64,000 bases of DNA, from assembly GCF_014649375.1 (NCBI RefSeq), contig NZ_BMSX01000031.1, positions 1 to 64,000 on the forward strand, written 5' to 3'. The stretch is from Streptomyces aurantiogriseus (GTDB lineage: Bacteria > Actinomycetota > Actinomycetes > Streptomycetales > Streptomycetaceae). Each line of letters starts with the position of its first letter. Position 1 is the stretch's first letter. The notes under the pieces were generated by a model. The model was given only the letters and a program-made list of their open reading frames with translations, ran no database searches and was not told where the DNA came from. Below, in pieces: positions 25,468-34,897 of this stretch. Both the position numbers and the translations under genes were made by a program.

Positions 25468-26525
25468 GCGGGACACCACGGGTGGACGAGCAGGCCTGGC
25501 GGGTGTTCCACGCCACCGGTACCGCTCCCGACGGGCCACCCCGCCCTCTGCCGGAGGCGCCGCCCTGGCGCAGGTTCCGCGGCGGCCCGGCCCTGCCCCC
25601 GCCCCCTGACGACGAGGCGGCCGCACGCCGCCGTCTCGGGTACGCGGACGCCGTGCCACAGCTCGACGAGGCCACCATCGACGTCGTCAACGCGGCGCTC
25701 CTGCTGCGCCGCCCCCTGCTCGTCACCGGACCACCCGGAGTGGGCAAGTCCACGCTCGCCTACCTGATCTCCCGTGAACTGGGCCTGGGCCGCGTACTGG
25801 AGTGGAACATCGTCAGCCGTACCACGCTGCGCGACGGCCTGTACGCACACGACGCCCTGGGCCGTGCGCAGGCCATTGCCGCCTGGCGGGCGGGCCTCGA
25901 TGCGCCCCTGGTGCCCGAAGAACCGGATCGGGGCGACGACCTCCCCTCCCCTCCGACTCTGGGTGACTTCATCACCCTGGGGTCCCTGGGGACCGCGCTG
26001 CTGCCCTATGACCGCCCGCGTGTGCTGCTCGTCGACGAACTCGACAAGAGCGACATCGACCTGCCCAACGACCTGTTGCACGTGCTGGAGAACGGCAGCT
26101 ATGAGGTTCCGGAGTTGGTGCGCGACACGGCTGTCAGCGCCCGCGTGCACACCAGTGATCCCGGGCTGCACGCGGTGGTGCGCCACGGGCGGGTGGAGTG
26201 CCGGGAGTTCCCCGTCGTGGTGATCACCAGCAATGGCGAGCGGGAGTTCCCGGCGGCGTTCCGGAGGCGCTGTCTGCCCCTGGAGATGCGGCTCCCCACC
26301 CGGGAGCAGCTGCTCACCATGGTGGAAAGCCACTTCAGTGCCCTGCCGTCGGGCTCCGAAGAGCTGGTCGACACCTTCATCACACGGCTCCAGTCGGGCG
26401 GGACGCACTCCCTGGACCAGCTGCTCAACGCGGTGCAACTGACCACGGACGGCGGCTTCCGGCCCGACGGCGCGTGGCGCCGGCTCATCGAGATGCTGCT
26501 GCGCGACCTGTCGAAGGGCCGCTGA
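25464..26525 (+). CDS. MoxR-type AAA+ ATPase (second copy)
   Basis: 353 residues from the ATG at 25464, which overlaps the stop of the VMAP gene. Walker A GPPGVGKST lies at 89-97, Walker B VLLVDELDKSD near 190-200 and the sensor region TSNGEREFPAAFRRRC near 254-269. It is clearly related to the MoxR gene at 19362, sharing the EAPPWRRF-type N-terminal tail, but carries an insertion after Walker A (RAGLDAPLVPEEPDRGDD). It probably serves the vWA-TPR protein that starts directly after its stop. Two MoxR copies imply two ternary sets within one operon. Confidence 0.9.
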   Translation: MSGTPRVDEQAWRVFHATGTAPDGPPRPLPEAPPWRRFRGGPALPPPPDDEAAARRRLGYADAVPQLDEATIDVVNAALLLRRPLLVTGPPGVGKSTLAYLISRELGLGRVLEWNIVSRTTLRDGLYAHDALGRAQAIAAWRAGLDAPLVPEEPDRGDDLPSPPTLGDFITLGSLGTALLPYDRPRVLLVDELDKSDIDLPNDLLHVLENGSYEVPELVRDTAVSARVHTSDPGLHAVVRHGRVECREFPVVVITSNGEREFPAAFRRRCLPLEMRLPTREQLLTMVESHFSALPSGSEELVDTFITRLQSGGTHSLDQLLNAVQLTTDGGFRPDGAWRRLIEMLLRDLSKGR

Positions 26526-29500
26526 ATGAACGGTATTCCACGGGAGCGCGCGCCAGGACCCGAGGATGTGGATCCGCACTGGCAGGAAGTGGCCGACGCC
26601 GTCTGGCTGGCCGCACACTGGAGCCGTACCGGGCGCACCATCCCGGAGGAGTCCGGGCCGGTGGACGACGACGAGTCGGTGGACGTGGCACCGTTGCCCC
26701 CGGCTCCGTCGTCCGATGTGCAGCAGGTGCCGACCGCCGAGGAGTCAGGTCCCTACGCCGCGCTGAGCCTGCCGGCCTCCTCCCCGGAAGGCCCTGCCCA
26801 GGTCCGCCCAGGGCCACCCGTCCTGCCCGGGGCACGGCCCCACGTACCCGGGCCGGGAGCACGCTCCGCGCAGCTGGCCCGCGCTCTGCACCGGCTCGCG
26901 CGACGGGTGCCGTCCCGCGAGGCGCTGCTGCTGGACGAGGAACTCACCGCCGAACGGATGGCCCTCGACGAGCTGTGGCTGCCGTTGTTCAGGCCCGGCT
27001 GGGCCAAGGCCTTCGACCTGGTCGTCCTCATCGACAACGGTCCCACGATGGCCATCTGGCGGGGGGAGACGGCTGCGCTGGGGGCCGCCGCCGAGCACAG
27101 CGGTGCCTTCCGGTCCGTGCGTACCGTCCACCTGAACGTGCCGCATGCCGGTGCCGGCGTACCGACGCTGCGCTGGAGCGCGGCCGGGAGCACAGCGGAC
27201 CTGGGCGAGGTCCTCGACGGCAGAGGGGACCGGCTCTTCCTCGTCGTCACTGACGGTCTCGGGCACGGCTGGGCCGCCTACGCCGCCGACATCCTGCTCC
27301 ACCGCCTCGGCCGCGCGGGCCCCACCGCCCTGGTCCACCTGCTGCCACCCCACATGCGGCACCGCTCCTCTCTCCATCCCCATGCCCTGGTACTGGAGGC
27401 AGGGGGATTCGGCGCCTCCAACCGCAACCTGCACCTCCGGCCGCCGTTCAGCGGGCCGGACCCGCTGCGGCCCCTGCCGGAGACCGACGGCGAAGCCACA
27501 GCCGTTCCCGTACTGTCCTTGAAGCCCGGTTCGCTCACCGCGTGGGCCGATCTGGTCGTCGGGGAGCCTGGCGTCCGCCGCGAGCTTCCCGTCGTGCTGG
27601 CCGGGTCGCTGAGCGCCGGAACGCCCGCGCCCGGGCTGCGTGCCCCGCAGCTGCCCCGCGGCGCGGCCGCCGCCGTGCGCCGCTTCTTCACGCTGGCCAC
27701 GCCCGCTGCCCGTCGGCTCGCCACCTATCTCGCGGCGGCCCCGTTCGAGTTCGACCTCATCCAACAGTTACGCGACCGGACCATGCCGGACACCGGGGCG
27801 GAGCACCTCGCCGAGATTCTGATGGGCGGACTGATCGACTGGGAGCACGCCGATGCGCAACGCCCTGAGTTCGCCGACGGCGTCCGCGAAGCGCTCCTGG
27901 CCACGACGACGCGCACGCAGTTGGCCACGGTGGTCAGCGTTCTCGGGGAACTTCCCGCGGCGGGAGAACACGGCATCGCCCTGCGTGCTGCCTTGCGCGA
28001 TCCGGCGGGGATCGCGCTGCCCGACGAGAGTGCCTGGGCGTGGCGGCGGACCGAACTGGCGGTGATGCGGGCGTTGGCCGGACCATATGCGCTGCGAGCC
28101 CGCCGGATCGAGGCCACCGGCCTCACCGTGATCCGCGACGCCGCCGACGTGGGGTCGACCGCCGGTCCGTCCTCTCTTGAGCTCCCCCCGGCTGCGGCGT
28201 CCCGGGAGCCCTCCGAGGCGACCGTCACAGCCGTGGAGGCACCGCTGAAAAGCGAGGCCGAGCCGTCGCGATCACCATCCGTCATGGTGAACGTTCCCCC
28301 GCGGAACAGATTGTTCGTGGGCCGGACGGCGCAGCTCCAGGCACTGGAGGAGCAGCTCGAAGTCCAGGACGTCGTGTGCCTGCTCCCGGACGCGTTCTCC
28401 ACTTCCAGCGGTGTGGGCACGTCCGAGCTGGCGCTCGAGTACGTTTACCGGCATGCGGACGACTACAACCTCGTCTGCTGGATCCCGGCCGAGTGGGAGA
28501 GCCTCGTCCTGGCGACCCTCGCGAGCCTGGCGGATCGGCTGGGCCTTGGCCGGGCGGCCAGCGCAGCCCACCCCGTCGACTGGGCTGAGCCGGCCGTTCT
28601 GGACGCGCTGCGCACCGGTGCACCGTACGACGGGTGGCTGCTGGTCCTGGACAACGCCGTGGACGTCGAAGCGGTACGCCGTCACCTGCCCACCGGCGGA
28701 CCCGGGAAGATCATCGTCACCTCCCGCAATCCCGAGTGGCAGCAAGTGGCCACCCCGGTGACGATGGGCGTCTTCGAGCGCGAGGAGTCGGTCGAACTGC
28801 TCCGGAAGCTTTCGCCCGCTCTCCCGGCGGAGGATGCCGACCGGCTCGCCGAGGCCTTGGGCGACGTGCCGCTCGCCGTTGAACAGGCGGGCACCTGGCA
28901 CGGGCTCACCGGAATGGGGACCGACGAGTACCTCGAACTGCTCGGCCGCCGCGGCCCAGCCGTCGACGCACTCGACCCGGATACGAACTGCCCGGTCTCC
29001 CTGGCCGCGGTCTGGGACATTTCGTTGGAGCGGCTTCGGGAGCTGAACCCGGACGCGCGTCGGCTGCTCGACCTCTGCGCGAGCATGGCCCCCGAGCCGA
29101 TCCCGTTCGACCTGTTGCCCCAGGTTCGAACCGCCGACGGCACGTCGCCGGAGAGCGAACACCTGCCGGGCAACCCGATGGGAATGTCCCGCGCAGTCCG
29201 GGCCCTGTGGCAGCTCTCCCTGGCCAAGGTCGACCACCGCGCGGGCACCCTGCAACTGCACCGGCTGCTGCGGGCTGCGCTGCTCGCCGGGCTGCCGGCC
29301 GAACAACGCGAGCGGACGCGTGAGGCCGCCCACCAGCTGCTGGCGGCGGGCAGGCCCGGCCGCTGCTCCTCGCCGCAGGAGTGGCCCGCCTACTGGTCAC
29401 TGCTGCCCCACGTGCTCGCCTCGCAGGCGGTGACCAGCACGGACCCGCGGGTGCGGGCCCTCGTCCATGACGTCGTGCTGTTCCTCGAGCACTGCGGCGA

Positions 29501-30767
29501 CCGCGAGGGTGCCGCCGCGCTCGGCCGGCAGGCCTGGGCCGCCTGGCTCGCGGCTTCCGGCGAGGAGCACTCCGACGTCCTCCGCATGGCCAGGGCCTAC
29601 GCGTCCCTGCTGCGGCGCTCCGGCCGGCTGGCCGAGTCCGTCCCGCTCACGGAGAACGCGCTGGAGGTCTCGCGCCGGATCGCGGTCGACCCCGAGGACC
29701 TGATCGACTCCCTGTGCGAGCTGGCCGACGCCCGCCGCCACCAGGGCCAGTTCCAGGAGGCACGGGCCTTGAGTGAGGAGGCCACCCGACTGGCCCGGCC
29801 CGTGTTCGGGTCCCAGGACCCCTGGACGCTGCGGGCCACCCACAGCTGGGGCATCGACCTGCGCCTGTGCGGGCAGTTCGAGGAGGCTCTGACGCTGGAC
29901 GGGCAGAACGCGAGGCTGGCCGAAGACCTGTACGGTCCCGCCGACCACTTCACCCTTGAGAGCCTCAACGCTGTCTCCATCGACATGCGTGAGCGCGGCG
30001 ACTACCCCGGCGCCCGCGACCTCCAGGAGGATCTCTACCGCCGGGCGCGGTCCGAGCTCGGCGAGGAACACCGGCTCACCCTGCACATCGCCGCCACCCT
30101 CGCGGTATGCCGACGCCGCGACGGGGCACTCTCCGCGGCCGCCGTGCTCTCCGAGGAGACGTTGTGGCACTGCACGGCCCGCTACGGATCCGACCACCTC
30201 GACTCCCTCTTGGCCGCGATCAACGCAGCCGTCGACAGGCGTCTGGCCGGCGACGCGGAGTGGTCGCAGCAACTGTCCGAGACAACCACACAGCGCCTCG
30301 CCGCGCGCTTGGGCGAGGACCACCTGTGCACTCTGGTGGCGGAGGCCAATCTGGCCGCCACCCTGCGCACGCTCGGCCGCCTCGACGACGCGCAGGAACT
30401 GGAGGACGACGTCGCGCACCGACTGGACGCGACGGTCGGACCCCGCCACATGACGGCGCTGACCGTCGCGATCGGCAGAGCCAACACGGCATACGCCGGA
30501 TTGGAATTCGAGCGAGCACACGAGATCGACGAGTCCAACCAGCTGCTGCTGGCTGAGATCGCGGGCGAACAACACCCGTTGAGACTGGCCTGCACCGCCA
30601 ACCTCGCCCTCGACCTCCGGGGGCTGGGCCAGGGTGCTGAGGCAGACGAACTGCAACGAACGGCCATCGAGGGGCTCTTGGCTGTCGTCCGGGAGGACCA
30701 TCCCTGGCTCCTCGCGGCCCGGCAGCGGCGACGCATCGAGTGCGACGTGGCCCTCATTCCGCTGTAG
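26526..30767 (+). CDS. vWA (SAV_2336-N) - degenerate NB-ARC - TPR protein (FxsT-like)
   Basis: 1413 residues; the ATG directly follows the MoxR stop. A SAV_2336-type vWA domain spans about 110-340 (LVVLIDNGPTMAIW, VVTDGLGHGWAAY). An NB-ARC domain spans about 585-930 with Walker B GWLLVLDNA, IIVTSRNPEW and GDVPLAVEQAG. The P-loop reads SGVGTSELALEY with Thr632 and Ser633 where Lys-Thr should be, so nucleotide binding is doubtful. From about 1000 to 1400 lie tandem kinesin-light-chain-like TPRs (each with a GEEH or GSQDP turn). The architecture is that of the FxSxx-COOH system TPR protein, but no FxsA peptide or radical SAM gene is in the window. I take it as the sensor of the second vWA-MoxR set. 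Confidence 0.82.
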   Translation: MNGIPRERAPGPEDVDPHWQEVADAVWLAAHWSRTGRTIPEESGPVDDDESVDVAPLPPAPSSDVQQVPTAEESGPYAALSLPASSPEGPAQVRPGPPVLPGARPHVPGPGARSAQLARALHRLARRVPSREALLLDEELTAERMALDELWLPLFRPGWAKAFDLVVLIDNGPTMAIWRGETAALGAAAEHSGAFRSVRTVHLNVPHAGAGVPTLRWSAAGSTADLGEVLDGRGDRLFLVVTDGLGHGWAAYAADILLHRLGRAGPTALVHLLPPHMRHRSSLHPHALVLEAGGFGASNRNLHLRPPFSGPDPLRPLPETDGEATAVPVLSLKPGSLTAWADLVVGEPGVRRELPVVLAGSLSAGTPAPGLRAPQLPRGAAAAVRRFFTLATPAARRLATYLAAAPFEFDLIQQLRDRTMPDTGAEHLAEILMGGLIDWEHADAQRPEFADGVREALLATTTRTQLATVVSVLGELPAAGEHGIALRAALRDPAGIALPDESAWAWRRTELAVMRALAGPYALRARRIEATGLTVIRDAADVGSTAGPSSLELPPAAASREPSEATVTAVEAPLKSEAEPSRSPSVMVNVPPRNRLFVGRTAQLQALEEQLEVQDVVCLLPDAFSTSSGVGTSELALEYVYRHADDYNLVCWIPAEWESLVLATLASLADRLGLGRAASAAHPVDWAEPAVLDALRTGAPYDGWLLVLDNAVDVEAVRRHLPTGGPGKIIVTSRNPEWQQVATPVTMGVFEREESVELLRKLSPALPAEDADRLAEALGDVPLAVEQAGTWHGLTGMGTDEYLELLGRRGPAVDALDPDTNCPVSLAAVWDISLERLRELNPDARRLLDLCASMAPEPIPFDLLPQVRTADGTSPESEHLPGNPMGMSRAVRALWQLSLAKVDHRAGTLQLHRLLRAALLAGLPAEQRERTREAAHQLLAAGRPGRCSSPQEWPAYWSLLPHVLASQAVTSTDPRVRALVHDVVLFLEHCGDREGAAALGRQAWAAWLAASGEEHSDVLRMARAYASLLRRSGRLAESVPLTENALEVSRRIAVDPEDLIDSLCELADARRHQGQFQEARALSEEATRLARPVFGSQDPWTLRATHSWGIDLRLCGQFEEALTLDGQNARLAEDLYGPADHFTLESLNAVSIDMRERGDYPGARDLQEDLYRRARSELGEEHRLTLHIAATLAVCRRRDGALSAAAVLSEETLWHCTARYGSDHLDSLLAAINAAVDRRLAGDAEWSQQLSETTTQRLAARLGEDHLCTLVAEANLAATLRTLGRLDDAQELEDDVAHRLDATVGPRHMTALTVAIGRANTAYAGLEFERAHEIDESNQLLLAEIAGEQHPLRLACTANLALDLRGLGQGAEADELQRTAIEGLLAVVREDHPWLLAARQRRRIECDVALIPL

Positions 30768-30986
30768 TCGCTCGCAGCAGCCCACGACCGGCGGAGGGCT
30801 GGCTGCGGCCGGGACAGGCGTGCGCTCCACACGGCTGCCGTGCACGGGTGCGCACCTCGATGCTGCACCAGGCGATGGTGCGGGCCGATCGGTGGACCGG
30901 TCGGCCCCCAGCAATCCGGGCGACGGACGCCACCGCCCGCCCCGCGGCCTGCACCCAGGCGCGTGGCCTTCCGGAGGAGGATGCCG

Positions 30987-31244
30987 TCACGCTTCGACGG
31001 GGCCCGCCAGGTGCACGATGTCGTCGGAGGCGACGTCGTGCAGTCGGACGGCGAGGTCGTCCAGGGCGCGGCTGGCGGCGAGTTCGTCGCCGATCTCCGG
31101 AATGGGGCGGTCGACCGGGTTGCGCCGGGCCGTGCCCTGACCGGTGACCGTCGAGGTCTCCCCGGTGGTCAGCACGGCACGCGCGTGGGTGTCGTCGCCG
31201 TCCTCGGTGATGAAGATCTGCACGGTCCACTGTTTGGATTCCAT
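30987..31244 (-). CDS. DUF1876 domain-containing protein
   Basis: 85 residues from the ATG at 31244, with GGAAG about eight bases upstream. It shows the family pattern: a first strand KQWTVQIFITEDG, ARAVLTTGE, the GQGTARRNPVDRPIPEIGDE turn and a final helix LDDLAVRLHDVASDD. The fold is dsRBD-like and the family, common in actinobacteria, has no settled function. The region 30768-30986 between this gene and the conflict cluster shows no gene. Confidence 0.88.
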   Translation of the reverse strand: MESKQWTVQIFITEDGDDTHARAVLTTGETSTVTGQGTARRNPVDRPIPEIGDELAASRALDDLAVRLHDVASDDIVHLAGPVEA

Positions 31245-31479
31245 CGTGATCACTTCCGTGCGGAGCGGGAGGCGAGGCTTCGGGACGGGCCTGCGCAGGC
31301 AGGATGCCTTTCCTGCCCACTCCTCAGCGTGCGCCTCCTCACCGAGCAGGTCCAGGGCGGACGGGTCGCGCTCCACCAGGTCGCCGCCCCGGCCCTGCTC
31401 GTCCCGCGGTGAAGCAGACGCGGAGACGAGGAGGCCGTTCGGCTCGTCTCCCCGCCCCGCGCCTCCTCCGCCTCAGGCG

Positions 31480-32052
31480 TCACCAGGTGTGGGCCACGTC
31501 CACCACGACGTGGTCCGCCAGGCGCAGCACCCGGAAGGGCAGCCGAGCCCGTACCCCGAGGCCGAACTGCGTCACACCCTCGAAGCTGCCGGCGAACCGA
31601 GTGTCACGGAAGGTGCGGTAGCCGGTGAGGTTCACGCCCGGCAGGGGCTGGGCGACGCGTCCGGGGTAGGTGGGGGTGCCGGTCTCGGGGTCGTAGGCGG
31701 GAGCGTTCACCCGCACCTCGAGGATGGCTCCGCCGCCGACGGGGATGGGGCGGCCGGAGCCGTCCTGGTAGAGCTGGTCGACGTACCCGACGGAGAAGCC
31801 GAGCTCGTCCGCGGCCGCGCCGGGGACGTCGACGACGAAGCGGTCGTAGCAGTCGTGGCGGCCGGTCCTGACGTTCTCCACCGGAGCCGACGTACCGGAC
31901 AGGTAGGTCTTGTCGAGGCTGCCCCAGCCGGTGGGGCAGGCGACGGCCCGCGGGGCGGTGACCGGGGTGGCGGCCTCGGCCGGGACCGCGGCCGCGCCGA
32001 GCGCCACGGTCATGAGCGCGGCGGTGGCCCAAACAGTTCTGTTTCGCACCAT
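31480..32052 (-). CDS. Secreted AMIN-like domain protein
   Basis: 190 residues from the ATG at 32052, with AGGGGGAC upstream. A Sec signal peptide (MVRNRTVWATAALMTVALG, cleavage near AEA residue 28) is followed by one beta-rich domain: VRTGRHDCYDRFVVDVPG, LGFSVGYVDQLYQDGSG, then TRFAGSFEGVTQFGLGVR and FRVLRLADHVVVDVAH at the C terminus. That pattern is the AMIN-like family of Streptomyces exported proteins, related to the peptidoglycan-binding AMIN fold. It has no catalytic residues. A cell-wall location is likely. Confidence 0.8.
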   Translation of the reverse strand: MVRNRTVWATAALMTVALGAAAVPAEAATPVTAPRAVACPTGWGSLDKTYLSGTSAPVENVRTGRHDCYDRFVVDVPGAAADELGFSVGYVDQLYQDGSGRPIPVGGGAILEVRVNAPAYDPETGTPTYPGRVAQPLPGVNLTGYRTFRDTRFAGSFEGVTQFGLGVRARLPFRVLRLADHVVVDVAHTW

Positions 32053-32311
32053 GATGTCCCCCTGAAGTGCGTGTGTCGGACAACAGCTGAGACAGTCCGA
32101 TTGACCCGATGGTTGCACTGTTTCCTCGCCTGAGCATGGCGCGAACGGTGCGATGCCCCGCTGCCTGGTCCGGGCCGCTCATCGGCCGACCGCAGGTTCG
32201 GCAGGCTCCTCGGTTCCGTGATTCGTCCCGCACGGACAAAGGCGCAGCCCGGGGCTGCGTTCTTGTGAGCAACGCCCGACCCCGTGGTCGGCACGGACCT
32301 ACGGTCCGGCC

Positions 32312-34042
32312 ATGAACACACGTCTCAGTACGGGAAGAACCGCGAAAGCCCTGCGCAGCGCCGCGTTGGCGATGCTGCTGACCACCGGGGCGCTCACCGC
32401 GGCCGCCCCGGACGCCCGGGGGGAGAGTGCCAGGACCGAGACGCGCGTGGCGTCGACGAGTCCGGTCGCCGGGGTGACCGAGTCGGTGGTGCGGGTGAAG
32501 GCGCCGTTGCCGGTCTCCTTCGGGGCCCGTCCGGCGGCGTGCGACTGGCTGTCGTACCTGCGCTACCGCGCCGCCGACGGGCCGGAGGCGTCCGCCGACG
32601 CCGACCGGATCCTCGTCGCCCAGCCGGGCATCCTGGAAGGGGCCGGAGCCTTCGACAGCGTCGCCCGCAACACCGTGGCGCGCGCCGCCGCACAGGGCCT
32701 GCACATCGAGTTCTGGGCCCTGGACCGGCGTTCCAACTGTCTGGAGGACCGCACCGGCATCGCCTCCGGCGACCAGCACACGGCCGTCGACTACTACTAC
32801 CGGGGCAAGCAGGTCGACGGCCACACCTTCGCCGGGTACCTCGGCAACGAACGGCTGGGGTGGATGGCGAAGCTCGGCATCGAGCAGACCGTCCGCGACC
32901 AGTACGACCTGCTCACCGCCGAGGTGCCCGACCAGGGCCTGCGCAAGCGGAAGGTGCTGTGCGGAGGCCATTCCCTCGGCGGCGTCATCACGGGGTACTT
33001 CGCGGCCGCCGACTTCGACGGCGACCGCGCCACCACCGCCGACGCCGGACACCGGCAGTGCGCCGGCTACTTCGCCCTCGACACCACCGTCTCCACCTCG
33101 CTCGCCGACCTCAGCGGCAGCATCCCCGACGACACCAACCTGCCCGACATCGGCCTCGGATACGGTGCCGTGCAGGCCGGGCTCGACAGCGGACTGCTGC
33201 CGCGCTCGCTGTCCGCGCCGGTCCTGCTCAACCCCGAGACGATGACCCTGCTGGCCATCGCCGGCCTGGGCGCCGTACAGGATCCCGGCGGCGAAGCCGA
33301 CCTGCCCCGCTATCTGCCCTCCAACGTCAACATCGAGGCCACCAACCGCTTCCTGTTCTCCGAGGACACCGCCACCTTCCTCAGCGGCTCACCCGCGGTG
33401 AAGGACTTCCGGCTCACCAACGCGGCCGTGCTCGGAGCGCTGATGGACGACAACTCCGTCCCTCTGGCGTTCCTGCAGAGCAGCGTCGGCTTCTTCGACG
33501 GCGGGCCGATCGCCGACAAGAACTTCCCCGTCGCCAACGGCGGTTCGCAGCAGCCGGGGCTGTTCGGCACGGACTACAAGGCCATCCCGGACCGGCCCCA
33601 CGGGCCGCTCTACACATGGCGCGATTACGACCGCGTCGGCGATCCCGACGACCCCGGATACCGCTCGGCCGACGGTACCCCCTTCACGAGCGCCGGCAAG
33701 GAGGTCACCGACCTCCAGGAACTGGCCCGCAGTCTGGCCGAGCAGCCGCTGGACTTCACCGAGCAGTACTTCCCGACCAAGCTGGTCACCGACCTCCAAC
33801 TGGCCACCTCACCCCAGGTGAAGCGGCTCGTCGTGCACCCGGGAGGGCTCACCGCCAACCCGACGCTCACGGTCCTCGCCGGCGACGGACTCCTGGCGGG
33901 CCGCATCCCGGCCGACCTGCACCCCGTGGTCGCCGACGGCTACCAGCACCTCGACGTGCTGACCGCGGCGCCCGTGCAGAACTACGGACGGCCCGAACCC
34001 GTCTCCACCCACCTCACGGAGTTCGCCCGGGCCCCCAAGTAG
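32312..34042 (+). CDS. Secreted alpha/beta hydrolase
   Basis: 576 residues with a signal peptide (ALRSAALAMLLTTGALTAAA, cleavage near residue 36). The nucleophile elbow GGHSLGGVITGYF near residues 216-228 marks an alpha/beta hydrolase, and an earlier RILVAQPGILEGAGAFD strand fits the core fold. The C-terminal half includes long loops and ends with DGYQHLDVLTAAPVQ, whose His may complete the triad. It is likely an exported esterase or lipase. It is transcribed toward the cutinase gene and separated from it by a strong hairpin at 34062-34088. Confidence 0.8.
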   Translation: MNTRLSTGRTAKALRSAALAMLLTTGALTAAAPDARGESARTETRVASTSPVAGVTESVVRVKAPLPVSFGARPAACDWLSYLRYRAADGPEASADADRILVAQPGILEGAGAFDSVARNTVARAAAQGLHIEFWALDRRSNCLEDRTGIASGDQHTAVDYYYRGKQVDGHTFAGYLGNERLGWMAKLGIEQTVRDQYDLLTAEVPDQGLRKRKVLCGGHSLGGVITGYFAAADFDGDRATTADAGHRQCAGYFALDTTVSTSLADLSGSIPDDTNLPDIGLGYGAVQAGLDSGLLPRSLSAPVLLNPETMTLLAIAGLGAVQDPGGEADLPRYLPSNVNIEATNRFLFSEDTATFLSGSPAVKDFRLTNAAVLGALMDDNSVPLAFLQSSVGFFDGGPIADKNFPVANGGSQQPGLFGTDYKAIPDRPHGPLYTWRDYDRVGDPDDPGYRSADGTPFTSAGKEVTDLQELARSLAEQPLDFTEQYFPTKLVTDLQLATSPQVKRLVVHPGGLTANPTLTVLAGDGLLAGRIPADLHPVVADGYQHLDVLTAAPVQNYGRPEPVSTHLTEFARAPK

Positions 34043-34061
34043 GCGCCCCCCTACGGAAGTC

Positions 34062-34088
34062 GGGCCCGGGAGAGATCCTCCCGGGCCC
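34062..34088. terminator. Bidirectional hairpin terminator
   Basis: A perfect 11-bp stem (GGGCCCGGGAG / CTCCCGGGCCC) with a 5-nt loop sits between the convergent alpha/beta hydrolase (stop 34042) and cutinase (stop 34116). Confidence 0.8.
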
Positions 34089-34115
34089 TGCCGTGTCCGT
34101 CGGTGACGGTACGGC

Positions 34116-34757
34116 TCAGACCTTGCCTGCGGCGAAGGTGGCCGCCGCGTCGGCGTCGGCGGTGTAGCCGAGGTGCGCCAGCACGTCGTCCCCGCCGTTC
34201 TCGCAGATGGGGTCGCCCTGTGCGCAGATGTCCAGGGTGCGGCTCTGGTAGGTGCCGGTGACGCTCTTGCCGAGGGCCCGGATCGGGTTGCCGAACAGCA
34301 GCACCGCGGCGACCCTCGGTTCGAGAGCGGCCGGGATGGTGGCCACGATGGGGCTGCCGACCACCGCGCCGGCGCTGCTGATGCCGATGGAATTGTCGAC
34401 GACGTTCGCGCCCTGCGAATAGCCGACGAGGACGAAACGCTGATTCGGGCAGGCAGCCGCCTGGCTCTTCACGTGGTTCACCAGGTCCGCGTTGCCCTGG
34501 GCGGCTGAGGTGAGGGAAAGGTCCGCGGGATAGTTCACCTTGTAGCTGGACAGGGTTTTGCCCGTGATTTTCTTCTGCAGCGCGGAATACACGGGGTCGC
34601 CGACGATGAAGCCGAGCGTGCCCGGCTCGAATGTGCCGCGGGCCGCGACGACGTCGATGTCCGTGCAGGCCGCGGCCGATGCCGCGGGTGCCGAGAGGGT
34701 GGCCAGTCCGGCCCCGCCGGCCAGTGAGAGCGCGGCGAGACACAAGCGAATGCGCAT
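34116..34757 (-). CDS. Secreted cutinase-family esterase
   Basis: 213 residues with a signal peptide (LCLAALSLAGGAGLATLSAP, cleavage near residue 28). The cutinase fold is shown by CTDIDVVAARGTFEPG, the nucleophile FVLVGYSQGANVVDNS, and the Asp/His pair in ICAQGDPICENGGDD and LAHLGY. The cysteines expected for two disulfides are present. These enzymes hydrolyse short- to medium-chain esters or cutin outside the cell. Its position is of interest: in Mycobacterium a cutinase-like gene (Rv3802c) lies beside fadD32 and pks13, and here the Pks13-like operon begins 1.5 kb away, past a PucR gene. Confidence 0.9.
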   Translation of the reverse strand: MRIRLCLAALSLAGGAGLATLSAPAASAAACTDIDVVAARGTFEPGTLGFIVGDPVYSALQKKITGKTLSSYKVNYPADLSLTSAAQGNADLVNHVKSQAAACPNQRFVLVGYSQGANVVDNSIGISSAGAVVGSPIVATIPAALEPRVAAVLLFGNPIRALGKSVTGTYQSRTLDICAQGDPICENGGDDVLAHLGYTADADAAATFAAGKV

Positions 34758-34897
34758 GGGGATCCTTTGCGGGTGGGGCGCGTGCGCGCCTGCGGAAAAG
34801 GACGTCCCGAACGTATTCGTGTTTCCGGACCGGGTGTTATGGACGGGAATTCAGAAACTCCCGCTTTTTTGTTGCCGACGTGAGCGGGCGGAATGCG

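Noticed and set aside
26526..30767. A full FxSxx-COOH peptide (radical SAM) system around the FxsT-like protein
   Set aside because: The TPR protein resembles FxsT, but no short ORF ending in FxSxx and no radical SAM or SPASM gene could be found near it in the window.
32243..32259. Short inverted repeat CGCAGCCC/GGGCTGCG as an operator
   Set aside because: The arms nearly touch, leaving at best a 6-bp stem, and no matching copy exists elsewhere in the gap.
34851..34877. Rho-independent terminator with a T6 run on the plus strand
   Set aside because: The stem is only five pairs and no plus-strand gene ends nearby; it may be part of the cutinase promoter region.
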